DNA of 32,905 nucleotides, taken from positions 1 through 32,905 of the forward strand of contig CANRHM010000003.1 in the NCBI GenBank assembly GCA_947630415.1, given 5' to 3'. The stretch is from an uncultured Bacilli bacterium. Its GTDB lineage: Bacteria > Bacillota_I > Bacilli_A > RF39 > UBA660. Each line of letters opens with the position of its first letter. Positions within the stretch are counted from its first letter, which is position 1. The notes under the pieces are model-generated. The model was not told where the DNA came from, made no database searches, and was given only the letters and a program-made list of their open reading frames with translations. This document shows positions 17,123 to 25,417 of the stretch, one piece after another. The position numbers and the translations under genes were made by a program.

Positions 17123-18034
17123 TTATTCTTGGGTAATTTCTTCCAAGTTTAAGAGTTCTCTTTTGACCGAAGACTCATATGCATCAATTACTACAAAGAA
17201 ACTATCGGGGTCAATCTGCTTTACACCATTTGTCAGTTTAAAATAATCACGAGTGGGAATAACCGTCATTAAAACATGTTTCTTTTTCTCTAAGAAACCA
17301 CCCTTAACATTGAAAACCGTAACACCGGCATCTAACTCTTTTAAAATGAAAACCTTGACCTTTTCTTCTTCTGACGTAATGATATAGAAAGTTTTAGACT
17401 TGGAGATTCCTAAAAGAACTTTATCCATAACAATACTACTAACATAGAGAACAATGACTGAATAAAGGCCAATGGTAATACCAAAACAATAACTTCCTAT
17501 GATAATAACAATTAAGTTAATAATCATATTGACTTTACTGATACTAATTTTAAATTTTTCATAAATGATTTGACTTACAATCGTAAGACCTCCACTATTG
17601 AAGCCAACCTTGTAACAAATCCCATTGGTAAGTCCACTAAAAATACCAATGAATAACGATAATAGAATAAGATCTTTATTACCCACCATAATATATTCGC
17701 CAATATCTTTTGTCCATTCAACAAAAAGCGGAAAAACGAAAGTAGCAATAACCGCTCCTCCCGTTTTTTCAGGTCCCAACATGAAAAGACTAACGATTAG
17801 TAAAACAAAGCAAAGTACAAAAATCGTTGTTGCAGGAGATACATGAAATAGATGTTCAACAATCATGGCAACACTTCCATTTCCACCTGAAATAAGATGA
17901 GTTGGAAGTTGTAAAAGATTAAACATAACGGCATTGACAAAAAGCGCACCACAGAGAATAAGTGAACGGATAATCAAATGCCTCGATTTCATTTTAGGAG
18001 CCGTTTTCTCTTCTTCCTTTTTAAAAAACTTCAT
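17123..18034 (-). CDS. YitT-family membrane protein (second of a tandem pair)
   Basis: A 303-residue protein with five or six N-terminal membrane segments (about 20-205) and a C-terminal soluble DUF2179-type domain (about 215-300) containing AGVTVFNVKGGFL and an IDPDSFFVV motif. This is the YitT plan. The biochemical role of YitT proteins is unsettled. The start at 18034 is chosen because GGAGGTG lies just before it; the codons back to 18067 overlap the upstream gene. Its site is encoded in the last codons of the upstream paralog, one base apart, so they are coupled and may form a heteromer. Confidence 0.8.
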   Translation of the reverse strand: MKFFKKEEEKTAPKMKSRHLIIRSLILCGALFVNAVMFNLLQLPTHLISGGNGSVAMIVEHLFHVSPATTIFVLCFVLLIVSLFMLGPEKTGGAVIATFVFPLFVEWTKDIGEYIMVGNKDLILLSLFIGIFSGLTNGICYKVGFNSGGLTIVSQIIYEKFKISISKVNMIINLIVIIIGSYCFGITIGLYSVIVLYVSSIVMDKVLLGISKSKTFYIITSEEEKVKVFILKELDAGVTVFNVKGGFLEKKKHVLMTVIPTRDYFKLTNGVKQIDPDSFFVVIDAYESSVKRELLNLEEITQE

Positions 18035-18035
18035 C

Positions 18036-18923
18036 TTAAGCACCTCCAGAAACCTCATAAGCATCACTTGCTACAAAGAAAGCCGATGGATCGATCTGGA
18101 AAATACCTTCTTTTAATTTAAAGTATTCGTTTGTGGGAACCACACACATCAACACTTTTTGTTTTTCTTTGGTATATCCTCCTCTTGCATCAAAAATAGT
18201 TACTCCATGATTTAAATAAGTTAAAATATATTCTTTGATTTCCACATCTTTTTCGGTAATAATGTAGAATGCTTTAGAACTTGAAATACCTAGAATCACT
18301 TTATCCGTTAAAATACTGATAATATACAAAACGATGATACCATACATAAGTCTTGTAACACCAAAGAAGAAAACACTACTGAAGACGATTAAGCCATCGC
18401 TTAACAACATCGCATTTCCTAAACTCATGTGCGCATATTTTGAAACAATTTGGTTGATGATATCCGTTCCACCAGTCGTAAATCCCGCTTTAAATATGAG
18501 TCCTGCACCAAGACCATAAAGCACTCCTCCAAAAAGAGCAAGCAATAACACCTGAGAAGTATCTACTGTAACATAATTACCAATCGTAGAAGTTAGTTGA
18601 ACAGCAAGTGGAAAGAGTAAAGAACCTAGAATCGATCCTTTGGTCTTTTCCCATCCTAAAGTAAAGTAACTAACTACTAATAAAATAATCGAACCCACTA
18701 AAATAAAGAAGGAAGGTTCAATATTCCATAAACTTTTAAAGATGATAGAAAGTCCACTTAAACCTCCAAAAACAATATTATTAGGAAGTAAAAACAAGTT
18801 GAAAGCAATGGAAGCAATAACAATACCAACGACTAACTCAATATAACGACGAATGATTTTAGTACCGTTAACTTTCTTTATAATTTCATCGGTTTTAGGT
18901 TTCTTTCTTCCAAATAATCTCAT
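18036..18923 (-). CDS. YitT-family membrane protein (first of a tandem pair)
   Basis: A 295-residue paralog of the next gene: a charged cytoplasmic N-terminus, membrane segments from about 25 to 205, and a C-terminal DUF2179-like domain with GVTIFDARGGYTKEKQ and QIDPSAFFVASDAYEVSG. The repeated GGLSGLSIIF and TTGGTDIINQI motifs are typical of the family. Its ATG overlaps the prfB stop (ATGA) and has an AAGGAGGT site in the prfB tail, so it is translated with release factor 2. Confidence 0.82.
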   Translation of the reverse strand: MRLFGRKKPKTDEIIKKVNGTKIIRRYIELVVGIVIASIAFNLFLLPNNIVFGGLSGLSIIFKSLWNIEPSFFILVGSIILLVVSYFTLGWEKTKGSILGSLLFPLAVQLTSTIGNYVTVDTSQVLLLALFGGVLYGLGAGLIFKAGFTTGGTDIINQIVSKYAHMSLGNAMLLSDGLIVFSSVFFFGVTRLMYGIIVLYIISILTDKVILGISSSKAFYIITEKDVEIKEYILTYLNHGVTIFDARGGYTKEKQKVLMCVVPTNEYFKLKEGIFQIDPSAFFVASDAYEVSGGA

Positions 18924-20018
18924 ACATTTACCTCCTTCAAATAACTTTCAATAAATAGATCAAGGTCGCCATCTAAGACTTTGGAAACATTGCTGGTCTC
19001 AACCTTGGTTCTTGCATCTTTAACAAGGGAATACGGGTGAAGTACATAACTTCGGATTTGTGAACCAAAGTTGATAGAAGCGACTTCTCCTTTTAATTCT
19101 TTCTTTTCTTGTTGTTGTTTTTCCATTTCTAAAAGTTTAAGTTTGCCTTTTAAGATGGTAAGAGCTCTTTCTCTATTTTGTAACTGACTTCGCTCATTTT
19201 GACAAGTAACTACAATTTTCGTGGGAAGATGGGTAATACGTACGGCCGAATCTGTCGTGTTAACGTGTTGTCCTCCAGCACCTCCCGAACGATAAACATC
19301 TATTTTTAAATCTTTGGGATCAATTTCAATATCGATACTATTATCAATTTCAGGCGTTACTTCAATAGAAGCAAAGGAGGTATGTCGTTTATTATTAGCA
19401 TCAAATGGAGACAAACGTACTAAACGATGAACTCCTCGTTCACACTTTAAATAACCGTAAGCATAACTTCCTTTAATTAGAAGAGATGCCGATTTAATAC
19501 CTACTTCTTCCCCTTCTTGATAATCTAGTACCTCAATCTTGTATCCTTTCTTTTCAGCATATCTTGTGTACATTCTGTATAACATCATAGCCCAATCACA
19601 AGCTTCTGTTCCCCCTGCTCCAGAATGTACTTCTAAAATACAATTATTTTGGTCATACGGACCACTTAGTAAAAGAAATAACGATAACTCTTCGAGTTTT
19701 TTTTCCAAAGATGGAAGTGTTTCTTCGATAGAAGAAAGAATCTCACTATCCTCTTCTTCCATTAAATTAAACAAATCTAAATTATCTCCAATTTCCTTTT
19801 TTAATACGGTTATTTTTTCCGTAATATTTCTTAAACTAGACAATCTATCAATAACTTCTTTGGCCTCTTCTTGATGATCCCAAAAAGAAGCTTCATTCAT
19901 CTTTGCTTCTAAGTTTTTTTCTTCTTCTAATTTAGAATCAATGTCAAAGTGACCTCCATAAATCGCCAATTTCTTTTTGTAATTTCTCAAGTTGTCTCTT
20001 CATTTCATTTTTATCCAT
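18920..20018 (-). CDS. prfB: peptide chain release factor 2, with programmed +1 frameshift
   Basis: RF2, which ends translation at UGA and UAA. Frame 0 starts at the ATG at 20018 and reads 24 codons (beginning MDKNEMKRQL and ending DLWRSL) to an in-frame TGA at 19946-19944. The ribosome must slip +1 at CTT TGA C (19949-19945) into the long frame, which continues DIDSKLEEEK to 18920. Total length is about 365 residues, normal for RF2. An AGG internal Shine-Dalgarno-like element sits just before the slip site. The GGQ peptidyl-hydrolysis loop (SGGAGGQHVN) is present. The mechanism autoregulates RF2: low RF2 favours frameshifting. An ATG further upstream in the long frame (19990) is not the real start. 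Confidence 0.93.
19943..19958 (-). promoter_or_regulatory. prfB programmed frameshift site
   Basis: On the minus strand TGGAGGTCACTTTGAC: a GGAGG that can pair with 16S rRNA, the slippery CTT, the TGA stop and a following C, the weak stop context. This is the conserved RF2 recoding signal, slightly diverged from the common CTATCTTTGAC form. Confidence 0.9.
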
Positions 20019-20052
20019 TTTTATCCCATTCCTTTTATTTATAACTAATTTT

Positions 20053-20082
20053 ATTATATCATAGCCCCATCTAAAACCACAA
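20053..20082 (-). promoter_or_regulatory. predicted prfB promoter
   Basis: Minus strand: TTGTGG (20082-20077), an 18-base spacer, then TATAAT (20058-20053) preceded by TGA (extended -10). It is 35 bases from the frame-0 ATG at 20018. A private promoter is needed because secA is now 12.5 kb away. Confidence 0.55.
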
Positions 20083-20092
20083 ATAACTTCGA

Positions 20093-20118
20093 AGAAAAAA
20101 GAGAAATCTCTTTCTCTT
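20093..20118 (-). terminator. terminator after the 431-residue membrane protein gene
   Basis: Minus strand AAGAGAAA (20118-20111) and TTTCTCTT (20106-20099) form a perfect 8-bp stem with a 4-base loop, then a short T-run. It overlaps the stop codon at 20117 and lies between this gene and prfB. Confidence 0.6.
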
Positions 20119-21412
20119 AAGCTTCTTTAGGTTCTCTATAAGTTTGTTTAATATTGTATTTAACATCTGGTAAAGCCGCTACCTCTTCGATGGTATGAAC
20201 ATCGTATCCCCTACTTTGTAATAAGGAAATAAGTTCTTCTTCTGATAAATATTCTTCACTTAAACGATCCCACTCAATTTCGCCATTAAGATTGGTAAGC
20301 GGAACAATCTCTACTTTAATACGTGTTTCAATTTCTCTTGTTCCATCTTTAAATGGTTTAGTATCAGGGACTACACGAGTATACTCACTCCAAGCACTCC
20401 AAACCTCACTATCATCAATGCGTTTGGCATTAGGAGATGGTTTAGAAGGAAGAAGATCACTTCTCTCCATCTTTTCAACACGATAGTATTTGCTAGCATA
20501 CGTCTTGGTTTCTTCATCACGTTTTGCACCTTGAACAGGAGCCGTTAAATAATACGTAATTTCTTCATCGCGATTCGTAGTACCTGATGGATAATAATAT
20601 TTAGGTCCATCATCGTTTTGAATATACCATTTATAAGCAAAATTTTGAGATACTTCTTTAAATGGATAAAGTTCATTTGGACTTTCTTTATAGTATTCTG
20701 TAACTAATTCCGTATTGGATTTATCTTGTGGATAATAGAAACGAACATCTCCTTGGTAAGCCCAATTCTTATCACGGTAACGATAATAGGTCGTTTGTTT
20801 TACGATTTTATAATTGGTATAAGGTACTTCATCTAACCACATGGTTTCTTTTTCACCCACGGTGGTTTTATCGGTATTTAACTTTTCAGCTTGATAAGAG
20901 AAATTTACCTTGGCATTCATTTTCCCTAAAATATCTTGTTCATTGACTAAAGGCTTTTCTTCTCCATAGGCAACCGTTGAAGTATTGTTTTCACATTGCA
21001 TACTAACTTCAAAATGATAATTACCACTTTCAAGTTTACATACTTTAACCATACTTACATCTTTATCACACTTTTTATAATAGTTGATATCGGATATTAA
21101 TTTTTGTTCTTGTATAGTTTGTAAGGCTACCGTTGTACAACTTCCATTAGAAGATGGTAACTTCGTTGGATCAAACTCAAAATATGTTTTTGCACTCGCT
21201 AAAAAATAATCTTGTGCAAGCGTTGATCCTGGTTGCTCAAAAGGATCAATTTTACTCACTTCATACGCATGCATTCCAAATACAGCTATCAAACCAATTG
21301 CAATAACGGAAATGATAACAAGTGCTATACGATAACGTTTAATCGTCTTTTTACTTGAATATTGATTTGGATTTTCATAATCGGTAATATTTTTATATTC
21401 GTTATTATCCAT
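20117..21412 (-). CDS. single-pass membrane protein with large extracellular domain, unknown
   Basis: A 431-residue protein. The cytoplasmic N-terminus (1-27) is basic at its end (KKTIKRYR), a single TM segment spans about 28-48, and the remainder is outside. The extracellular part is rich in Tyr, Asp and Lys. It contains Cys-bearing stretches in its first third (SCTTVAL, KCDKDV, KVCKL, QCEN) that could form disulphides, and repeated KWxYxGDVRFYYP-like strands with conserved YYY/YYP motifs. No enzyme motif is seen. A strong GTAGGAGG site precedes the start and a promoter lies close upstream. It is probably a wall-proximal structural or sensory protein; function not assigned. Confidence 0.6.
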   Translation of the reverse strand: MDNNEYKNITDYENPNQYSSKKTIKRYRIALVIISVIAIGLIAVFGMHAYEVSKIDPFEQPGSTLAQDYFLASAKTYFEFDPTKLPSSNGSCTTVALQTIQEQKLISDINYYKKCDKDVSMVKVCKLESGNYHFEVSMQCENNTSTVAYGEEKPLVNEQDILGKMNAKVNFSYQAEKLNTDKTTVGEKETMWLDEVPYTNYKIVKQTTYYRYRDKNWAYQGDVRFYYPQDKSNTELVTEYYKESPNELYPFKEVSQNFAYKWYIQNDDGPKYYYPSGTTNRDEEITYYLTAPVQGAKRDEETKTYASKYYRVEKMERSDLLPSKPSPNAKRIDDSEVWSAWSEYTRVVPDTKPFKDGTREIETRIKVEIVPLTNLNGEIEWDRLSEEYLSEEELISLLQSRGYDVHTIEEVAALPDVKYNIKQTYREPKEA

Positions 21413-21437
21413 AAATTCCTCCTACTTTCCTACTTTA

Positions 21438-21467
21438 ACTATATCATGCCAAAAGAGGCTATTTCAA
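21438..21467 (-). promoter_or_regulatory. predicted promoter of the 431-residue gene
   Basis: Minus strand TTGAAA (21467-21462), an 18-base spacer, then TATAGT (21443-21438) preceded by TGA (extended -10), 26 bases from the ATG at 21412. Confidence 0.55.
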
Positions 21468-21488
21468 GCAAAAGAAAAAGAAAATCGC

Positions 21489-21617
21489 TTATTTACGTCG
21501 ATTTTTTTCTAAATAAAGATTCTCTTTGGTAAAAGAATAACATTCTAAAGTAAAATCTAATAGAGGATTAGCATTTAAATTATTTTCAATATAGATGATA
21601 TTATTAATAAAATGCAC
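21489..21617 (-). CDS. possible 42-aa small ORF, GTG start
   Basis: In the ~225-base gap between two larger genes there is a GTG-initiated frame of 42 codons with AAGGAA about 10 bases upstream, located 20 bases after the 198-residue gene. The predicted peptide is hydrophobic then basic (ends EKNRRK). It may be a small protein, or the tail of a decayed gene. No homology is claimed. Confidence 0.22.
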   Translation of the reverse strand: MHFINNIIYIENNLNANPLLDFTLECYSFTKENLYLEKNRRK

Positions 21618-21637
21618 ACTTTTTCAGTTCCTTCTTT

Positions 21638-22234
21638 CTATTTTATAAGCATCTTAGTTATCTTGCTTTCTAAATCACTTCTTCTTTCTTGATTCGAATC
21701 TATCACAAAATAAGAAGACATTATACGAGGAATAATTTTAAAAGTTTCCCCTTCTATTTCCATTTCATAATAGGGAACTTGCTTACTTTTTAAAACAAAT
21801 TCATCTAACACATTATAAAAAGAAGTTCCTTCTTCAAACTTTAAAAAAAGAGGTCTATAACTAGGATTAGACGAATCTAAAAAATAAGGATTTCCTTGAT
21901 GAAAGAAAAGAATTACATAAGTACATCTATCAACTAGATCATCAAAAGATATAAAACCAAAATCAATAAGAACATTCCCGTTAGTATCATAGGTATTATC
22001 GCCTATGACATTACAAATGAATTTCTTTTTTTCTTTTTCCTGAAACCAATCTTTTAATCCATAAAAGATAGCACTTTCATCGTAATACTTTTTATCAATT
22101 CCTACTTCAAAAGGAATTAAGTATGCTAGAAAAGGATCTATTGGAACCACAAATTTTGAAGAAGGCGCAATCGACTGCATGCTCTTAGGTTTCAAATAGG
22201 ATCGTAATTGGTCGATTCCTTTAATGCTTTCCAT
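21638..22234 (-). CDS. hypothetical protein paired with a nucleotidyltransferase-like gene
   Basis: A 198-residue soluble alpha/beta protein with no recognised family. The central part has alternating hydrophobic strands (VLIDFGFISFDD, YVILFFHQGNPYF) and the C-terminus is charged and helical. It follows the 130-residue nucleotidyltransferase-like gene by 14 bases, with an AGAAGGAG site overlapping that gene's end, so the two are cotranscribed and possibly act as a pair (enzyme with partner, or toxin with antitoxin). This is inferred from context only. Confidence 0.5.
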   Translation of the reverse strand: MESIKGIDQLRSYLKPKSMQSIAPSSKFVVPIDPFLAYLIPFEVGIDKKYYDESAIFYGLKDWFQEKEKKKFICNVIGDNTYDTNGNVLIDFGFISFDDLVDRCTYVILFFHQGNPYFLDSSNPSYRPLFLKFEEGTSFYNVLDEFVLKSKQVPYYEMEIEGETFKIIPRIMSSYFVIDSNQERRSDLESKITKMLIK

Positions 22235-22248
22235 ATATAAAACTCCTT

Positions 22249-22641
22249 CTAAAATTTCTTTTGTAATACTTTATCAATAAGTACAATATCTTTCTGGTCT
22301 TTTTCTCTATTTAAATATTGTTTTAGTTTTTTTACATCTTCTAATTTCTGAACTGGAATGCCTTCAATTAAATCAAAAGAAGGAGAATATAAATTGGAAC
22401 CAAAATTAATAGTATTATCGATATAATATAAACAATTGCCATCAGGTAGAACCCGCTCTAAAGTACAAGAATAATGCGTAAGCAAATACCTAAAATAAGA
22501 TTTAGTAACTGAAATATCAATATCTCTTGTTGTCTCTTTAACCCTTAAAAGAACGAGTGCTGCTCCCGAAATCACTAAATATTCATTTGGGTCAAAGGCA
22601 TACTGACGTAAAATAGTTAAAATTTGATTTCGATCAAACAT
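22249..22641 (-). CDS. AbiEii/MNT-like nucleotidyltransferase-fold protein
   Basis: A 130-residue protein with the reduced nucleotidyltransferase pattern: VISGAALVLL at about 23-32, then TTRDIDISVTK at 37-47 (the paired Asp residues), and a C-terminal IPVQKLEDVKKLK...LNREKDQKDI segment typical of AbiEii/DUF6036-type proteins, where an LxRxKDxxDI helix closes the fold. Members of this group include toxins of type IV systems and partners of HEPN proteins. The downstream partner here is not recognisably HEPN or AbiEi. Promoter 22674-22702 lies directly upstream. Confidence 0.6.
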   Translation of the reverse strand: MFDRNQILTILRQYAFDPNEYLVISGAALVLLRVKETTRDIDISVTKSYFRYLLTHYSCTLERVLPDGNCLYYIDNTINFGSNLYSPSFDLIEGIPVQKLEDVKKLKQYLNREKDQKDIVLIDKVLQKKF

Positions 22642-22673
22642 TTTATTCCTTCTTTCTCTAGTTATGTCTTTCT

Positions 22674-22702
22674 ATAATACGCTTTTAAGTTAAATTAAGC
22701 AA
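22674..22702 (-). promoter_or_regulatory. predicted promoter of the nucleotidyltransferase pair
   Basis: Minus strand TTGCTT (22702-22697), a 17-base spacer, then TATTAT (22679-22674), 33 bases from the ATG at 22641. It begins immediately after the terminator of the upstream gene. Confidence 0.5.
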
Positions 22703-22707
22703 GAAAC

Positions 22708-22747
22708 AAAAAGACTTTAAACAAAAGTTAAGGCCTTTATAAAGTCT
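22708..22747 (-). terminator. terminator after the 220-residue gene
   Basis: Minus strand AGACTTTA (22747-22740) pairs with TAAAGTCT (22719-22712), followed by TTTT. A smaller AAGGCCTT palindrome lies in the loop. It ends the unit upstream of the nucleotidyltransferase pair. Confidence 0.6.
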
Positions 22748-22755
22748 ATTTACAA

Positions 22756-23418
22756 TTACTTCTTCATTAAGATTTTTTCTTTTTGAGATAAATAATCCTT
22801 TTCACTAACTAAGTGATATTTTAAACAATCTTCTAATGAAGCTAGTTCTTGTCTTTTGGCTGTTTCTACTTCATTTTTCCAAAAACGTTCTTCTTCTAAC
22901 ATCGCTTTTATAGCCTCATCTTGTCCTTTTTTGATGCACAAATCAAAAAACTTGTACCTTGTATTATAATATCGATCTTGAAAATCATTAATGAATCTTT
23001 TTCCTCTTACAACTTTATTTTCTTGTTCAAAAGTAGCTTGTTCACTCAAAGGAATAGTGACCGTTCTTGTGGCATCTTCTAAGTCAAAATAAACAGAAAC
23101 CATATGTTCCTTATCTTCGTCATAATACGGCTTTCCAAATATTTCCTCGTATCTTTTAATAGATAGATCTATAGCCCAAAACCAAATGTGATTAGTCTCA
23201 TCAAGTGCACCACTTCCATACTTTTTAATCAATTTAGAAATTACATCTTTATAACAATTATCCACTCCAATATAAGATCTTTGTAACTCTAATAAGTACT
23301 TGTAACGTTTTACAATAGGATTTTCTTCTAATTCTTTAATCTCTTCAAAATCACTTTGTATAAGTCTTCTTTCCTCAGTATATTCTTTTCTTATTTGTTC
23401 TAATTCTTCTTTTTTCAT
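22756..23418 (-). CDS. coiled-coil hypothetical protein
   Basis: A 220-residue charged helical protein. Residues 1-50 are a Glu/Lys/Arg coiled coil, the middle contains IWFWAIDLSIKRYEEIFG and a strand pair around YFDLEDATRTVTIPL, and the end is again helical. There is no membrane segment and no enzyme motif. It has an excellent AGGAGG site. I believe similar proteins recur as paralogs in low-GC gut Bacillota but cannot name a family. Confidence 0.5.
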   Translation of the reverse strand: MKKEELEQIRKEYTEERRLIQSDFEEIKELEENPIVKRYKYLLELQRSYIGVDNCYKDVISKLIKKYGSGALDETNHIWFWAIDLSIKRYEEIFGKPYYDEDKEHMVSVYFDLEDATRTVTIPLSEQATFEQENKVVRGKRFINDFQDRYYNTRYKFFDLCIKKGQDEAIKAMLEEERFWKNEVETAKRQELASLEDCLKYHLVSEKDYLSQKEKILMKK

Positions 23419-23476
23419 AATCCAAAACCTCCTATTTTCCCCTCTTACTTATAATAACTCAAAAATTAAATAATTT

Positions 23477-24523
23477 CTATTTTTTATATTTATTAAGAAG
23501 CTCATAAATATATTTATAATATTCTTCTTTATGCATGGTATATGTTTCTATAATTTTATTTGCTGTCTCATAAGCTTTTGCATAGTCTTTCTTGGTAATA
23601 AGTCCTTTGTCATAAACTTCTTTCAATTCATCCTCATCCATTATAGTAGGTTCATATTCATTAGGAATACAAACATCTAGTTTCATATCCACAAAATAAG
23701 GATTTTCCGGATCACTAAAATCATTCATTTTTGTTATATCAAAATAACTTTCAATCAATTGATCTTGATCATCAAACATAACGGTTAACCACCAATTTTG
23801 ATCTTTAGGGGCAAATATCAATTGTTTAAAATGATTATCTGCAATTTTTACTTTTCCAATAGGAGAATCAACTACTAAAGGAGAAGATACCTCAATGATA
23901 CTTAAATAACAAACTTTACCTTCAAAAAATTCATTCTTGATATCTTCAACTTTGGTTTCCTTTTTTAAAATTCTTTTCCAATCATTTCTTTTTAAATCTT
24001 TAAAACCAAACTTGATAGAATTATCAAATCTGATTCTAGTTAAATATTGACGATCCGTTTCTCCAACAATGAAAGCTCCACAGTTAAGTTGAACTTTTAA
24101 TGATGCTGGATTATCTTTATTAAAAGATAAATAAACTTCATCTTCGGATATTAGTTCTCTACACTTATCAATAGCAAGTTCTAATCCTTTTGTTGCATAG
24201 CCTTTTCCTCTCATATTAGGTAAAATGCCATATCCAATATGTCCTGGTCCTTTTTTTAAATAATCATTCAAATAATGTCTTATTTTAAAAAGACCAACAA
24301 TCTCATCATCCCATAAAAAGAAATAAGTATCCGGTACATGCCCTTCTTCTAATTCTAATCCTTCCGCATTTTTTAATAATTTAGGAATAACTTTTTCTCT
24401 TAATTCTTCCTTGGTAATATCATGATATTTGTTTTCAAAACCATTTTCATTAAACGGGATTGCCTTAAATGCCTTATATTCTTCCTCAATATCCTCATAG
24501 TTTATTTTCTTTAAATAAAGCAT
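23477..24523 (-). CDS. GNAT acetyltransferase fused to a DUF402 domain
   Basis: A 348-residue protein from the ATG at 24523, selected because GGGAGGT sits just upstream; the GTG at 24541 precedes that site. Residues 1-165 form a GNAT domain: acceptor-side strands, then GYGILPNMRGKGYATKGLE (the acetyl-CoA pyrophosphate loop, R/QxxGxG/A type) and NPASLKVQLNCGAF. Residues about 175-340 match the DUF402/FomD-like fold: WWLTVMFDDQDQLIESYFDI, VDMKLDVCIPNEYEP, then DEDELKEVYDKGLITKKDYAKA. DUF402 proteins of known function are metal-dependent nucleoside diphosphate or phosphonate-ester hydrolases. The fusion suggests acetylation coupled to phosphoester chemistry on one substrate, unknown. Confidence 0.72.
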   Translation of the reverse strand: MLYLKKINYEDIEEEYKAFKAIPFNENGFENKYHDITKEELREKVIPKLLKNAEGLELEEGHVPDTYFFLWDDEIVGLFKIRHYLNDYLKKGPGHIGYGILPNMRGKGYATKGLELAIDKCRELISEDEVYLSFNKDNPASLKVQLNCGAFIVGETDRQYLTRIRFDNSIKFGFKDLKRNDWKRILKKETKVEDIKNEFFEGKVCYLSIIEVSSPLVVDSPIGKVKIADNHFKQLIFAPKDQNWWLTVMFDDQDQLIESYFDITKMNDFSDPENPYFVDMKLDVCIPNEYEPTIMDEDELKEVYDKGLITKKDYAKAYETANKIIETYTMHKEEYYKYIYELLNKYKK

Positions 24524-24537
24524 ATGATTACCTCCCA

Positions 24538-24864
24538 TCACATATTGTTATTAGTTAGCTCTTCATCTATCCAATTTAGATAATCTTTACTAGTGCTTGT
24601 AATATCAAACACAGCAAATTCAAAACATTCATAACTATGTATAGAGCTAATTACTTTGTAAATCTTTTTTTGAAATTCCTTTTTGGTCGTCATTTGAAGT
24701 AAATACTCCTTTGATACTTCTCTTTGTTGATGATAGTTCCAACTACTTTCACTTTCAATGATATGGCAACTGACCACGACTTTCATGTCTAATAATTTTT
24801 TAACAATGTTATCAATTTCATCTATATTGTTACTGGCCGTTTCAATCATACAATATTTAGTCAT
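24538..24864 (-). CDS. divergent CutA1-like protein
   Basis: A 108-residue protein with the CutA1 outline: an N-terminal strand YCMIETASNN, helix IVKKLLDMKVVVSCHIIES, a WNY segment in place of YxW, KEYLLQMTT in place of ExxLxxKT, IHSYECFEFAVFDI corresponding to the family's HPYExPxIxxxxI, and a final YLNWIDEEL. CutA1 proteins are trimeric ferredoxin-like proteins linked to divalent metal tolerance, with unclear biochemistry. This copy is divergent (the conserved A-A-C and HPYE are altered). It lies just upstream of the GNAT-DUF402 gene, with a 3-base stop/GTG overlap region. Confidence 0.6.
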   Translation of the reverse strand: MTKYCMIETASNNIDEIDNIVKKLLDMKVVVSCHIIESESSWNYHQQREVSKEYLLQMTTKKEFQKKIYKVISSIHSYECFEFAVFDITSTSKDYLNWIDEELTNNNM

Positions 24865-24921
24865 AATAATCTCACCTATAAAAATTATATCATAATATCA
24901 AAAAGATAAAAATAATAGGGA

Positions 24922-25359
24922 TTATATTTCAAGTTCCATAACTACATGAACAATTCCTTCTTCTAAGAAATCATTGGAAACCACTTTAAATCCAAATTTT
25001 TCATAAAAACCTATGGCATGTTTTTGAGCATCCATACATATTTTTTTGCAATTCATTTTTTCTTTAATCGATTGCAAACTTTGTTCCATCAATTCTTTAC
25101 CTACACCATTTCCATGTTTTAAAGTTAAAACTCTACCAATTTTAACAATCGCTTTATGTTCATCCTGATAAAATGCTCTAAGATAGGCTACAACCTTATC
25201 ATCCTTCATAAAAAAGCAATGTAAACTATCATAATCAATGTCATCCATATCTTGATAATGAATATTTTGTTCCATAACAAAAATTTCTGATCTTGCTTTT
25301 AATATTTCATATATTTCTGTAGCGGATAATTCATTAAATTTTTTGGATATTAAATTCAT
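24922..25359 (-). CDS. ElaA-like GNAT acetyltransferase
   Basis: A 145-residue protein from the ATG at 25359 (AAGGAG site upstream). Residues 10-50 carry the ElaA-type segment LKARSEIFVMEQNIHYQDMD followed by a His near 46, and the acetyl-CoA motif is GRVLTLKHGNGVGKELME, ending with HAIGFYEKFGFK. ElaA proteins are single-domain GNATs of mostly unknown acceptor. It is probably transcribed with the XRE regulator upstream (58-base gap). Confidence 0.72.
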   Translation of the reverse strand: MNLISKKFNELSATEIYEILKARSEIFVMEQNIHYQDMDDIDYDSLHCFFMKDDKVVAYLRAFYQDEHKAIVKIGRVLTLKHGNGVGKELMEQSLQSIKEKMNCKKICMDAQKHAIGFYEKFGFKVVSNDFLEEGIVHVVMELEI

Positions 25360-25417
25360 ATATTTTCTCCTTACCAATTATTGTTTATTTCACTTAAACT
25401 TATAAAAATAATATTAA

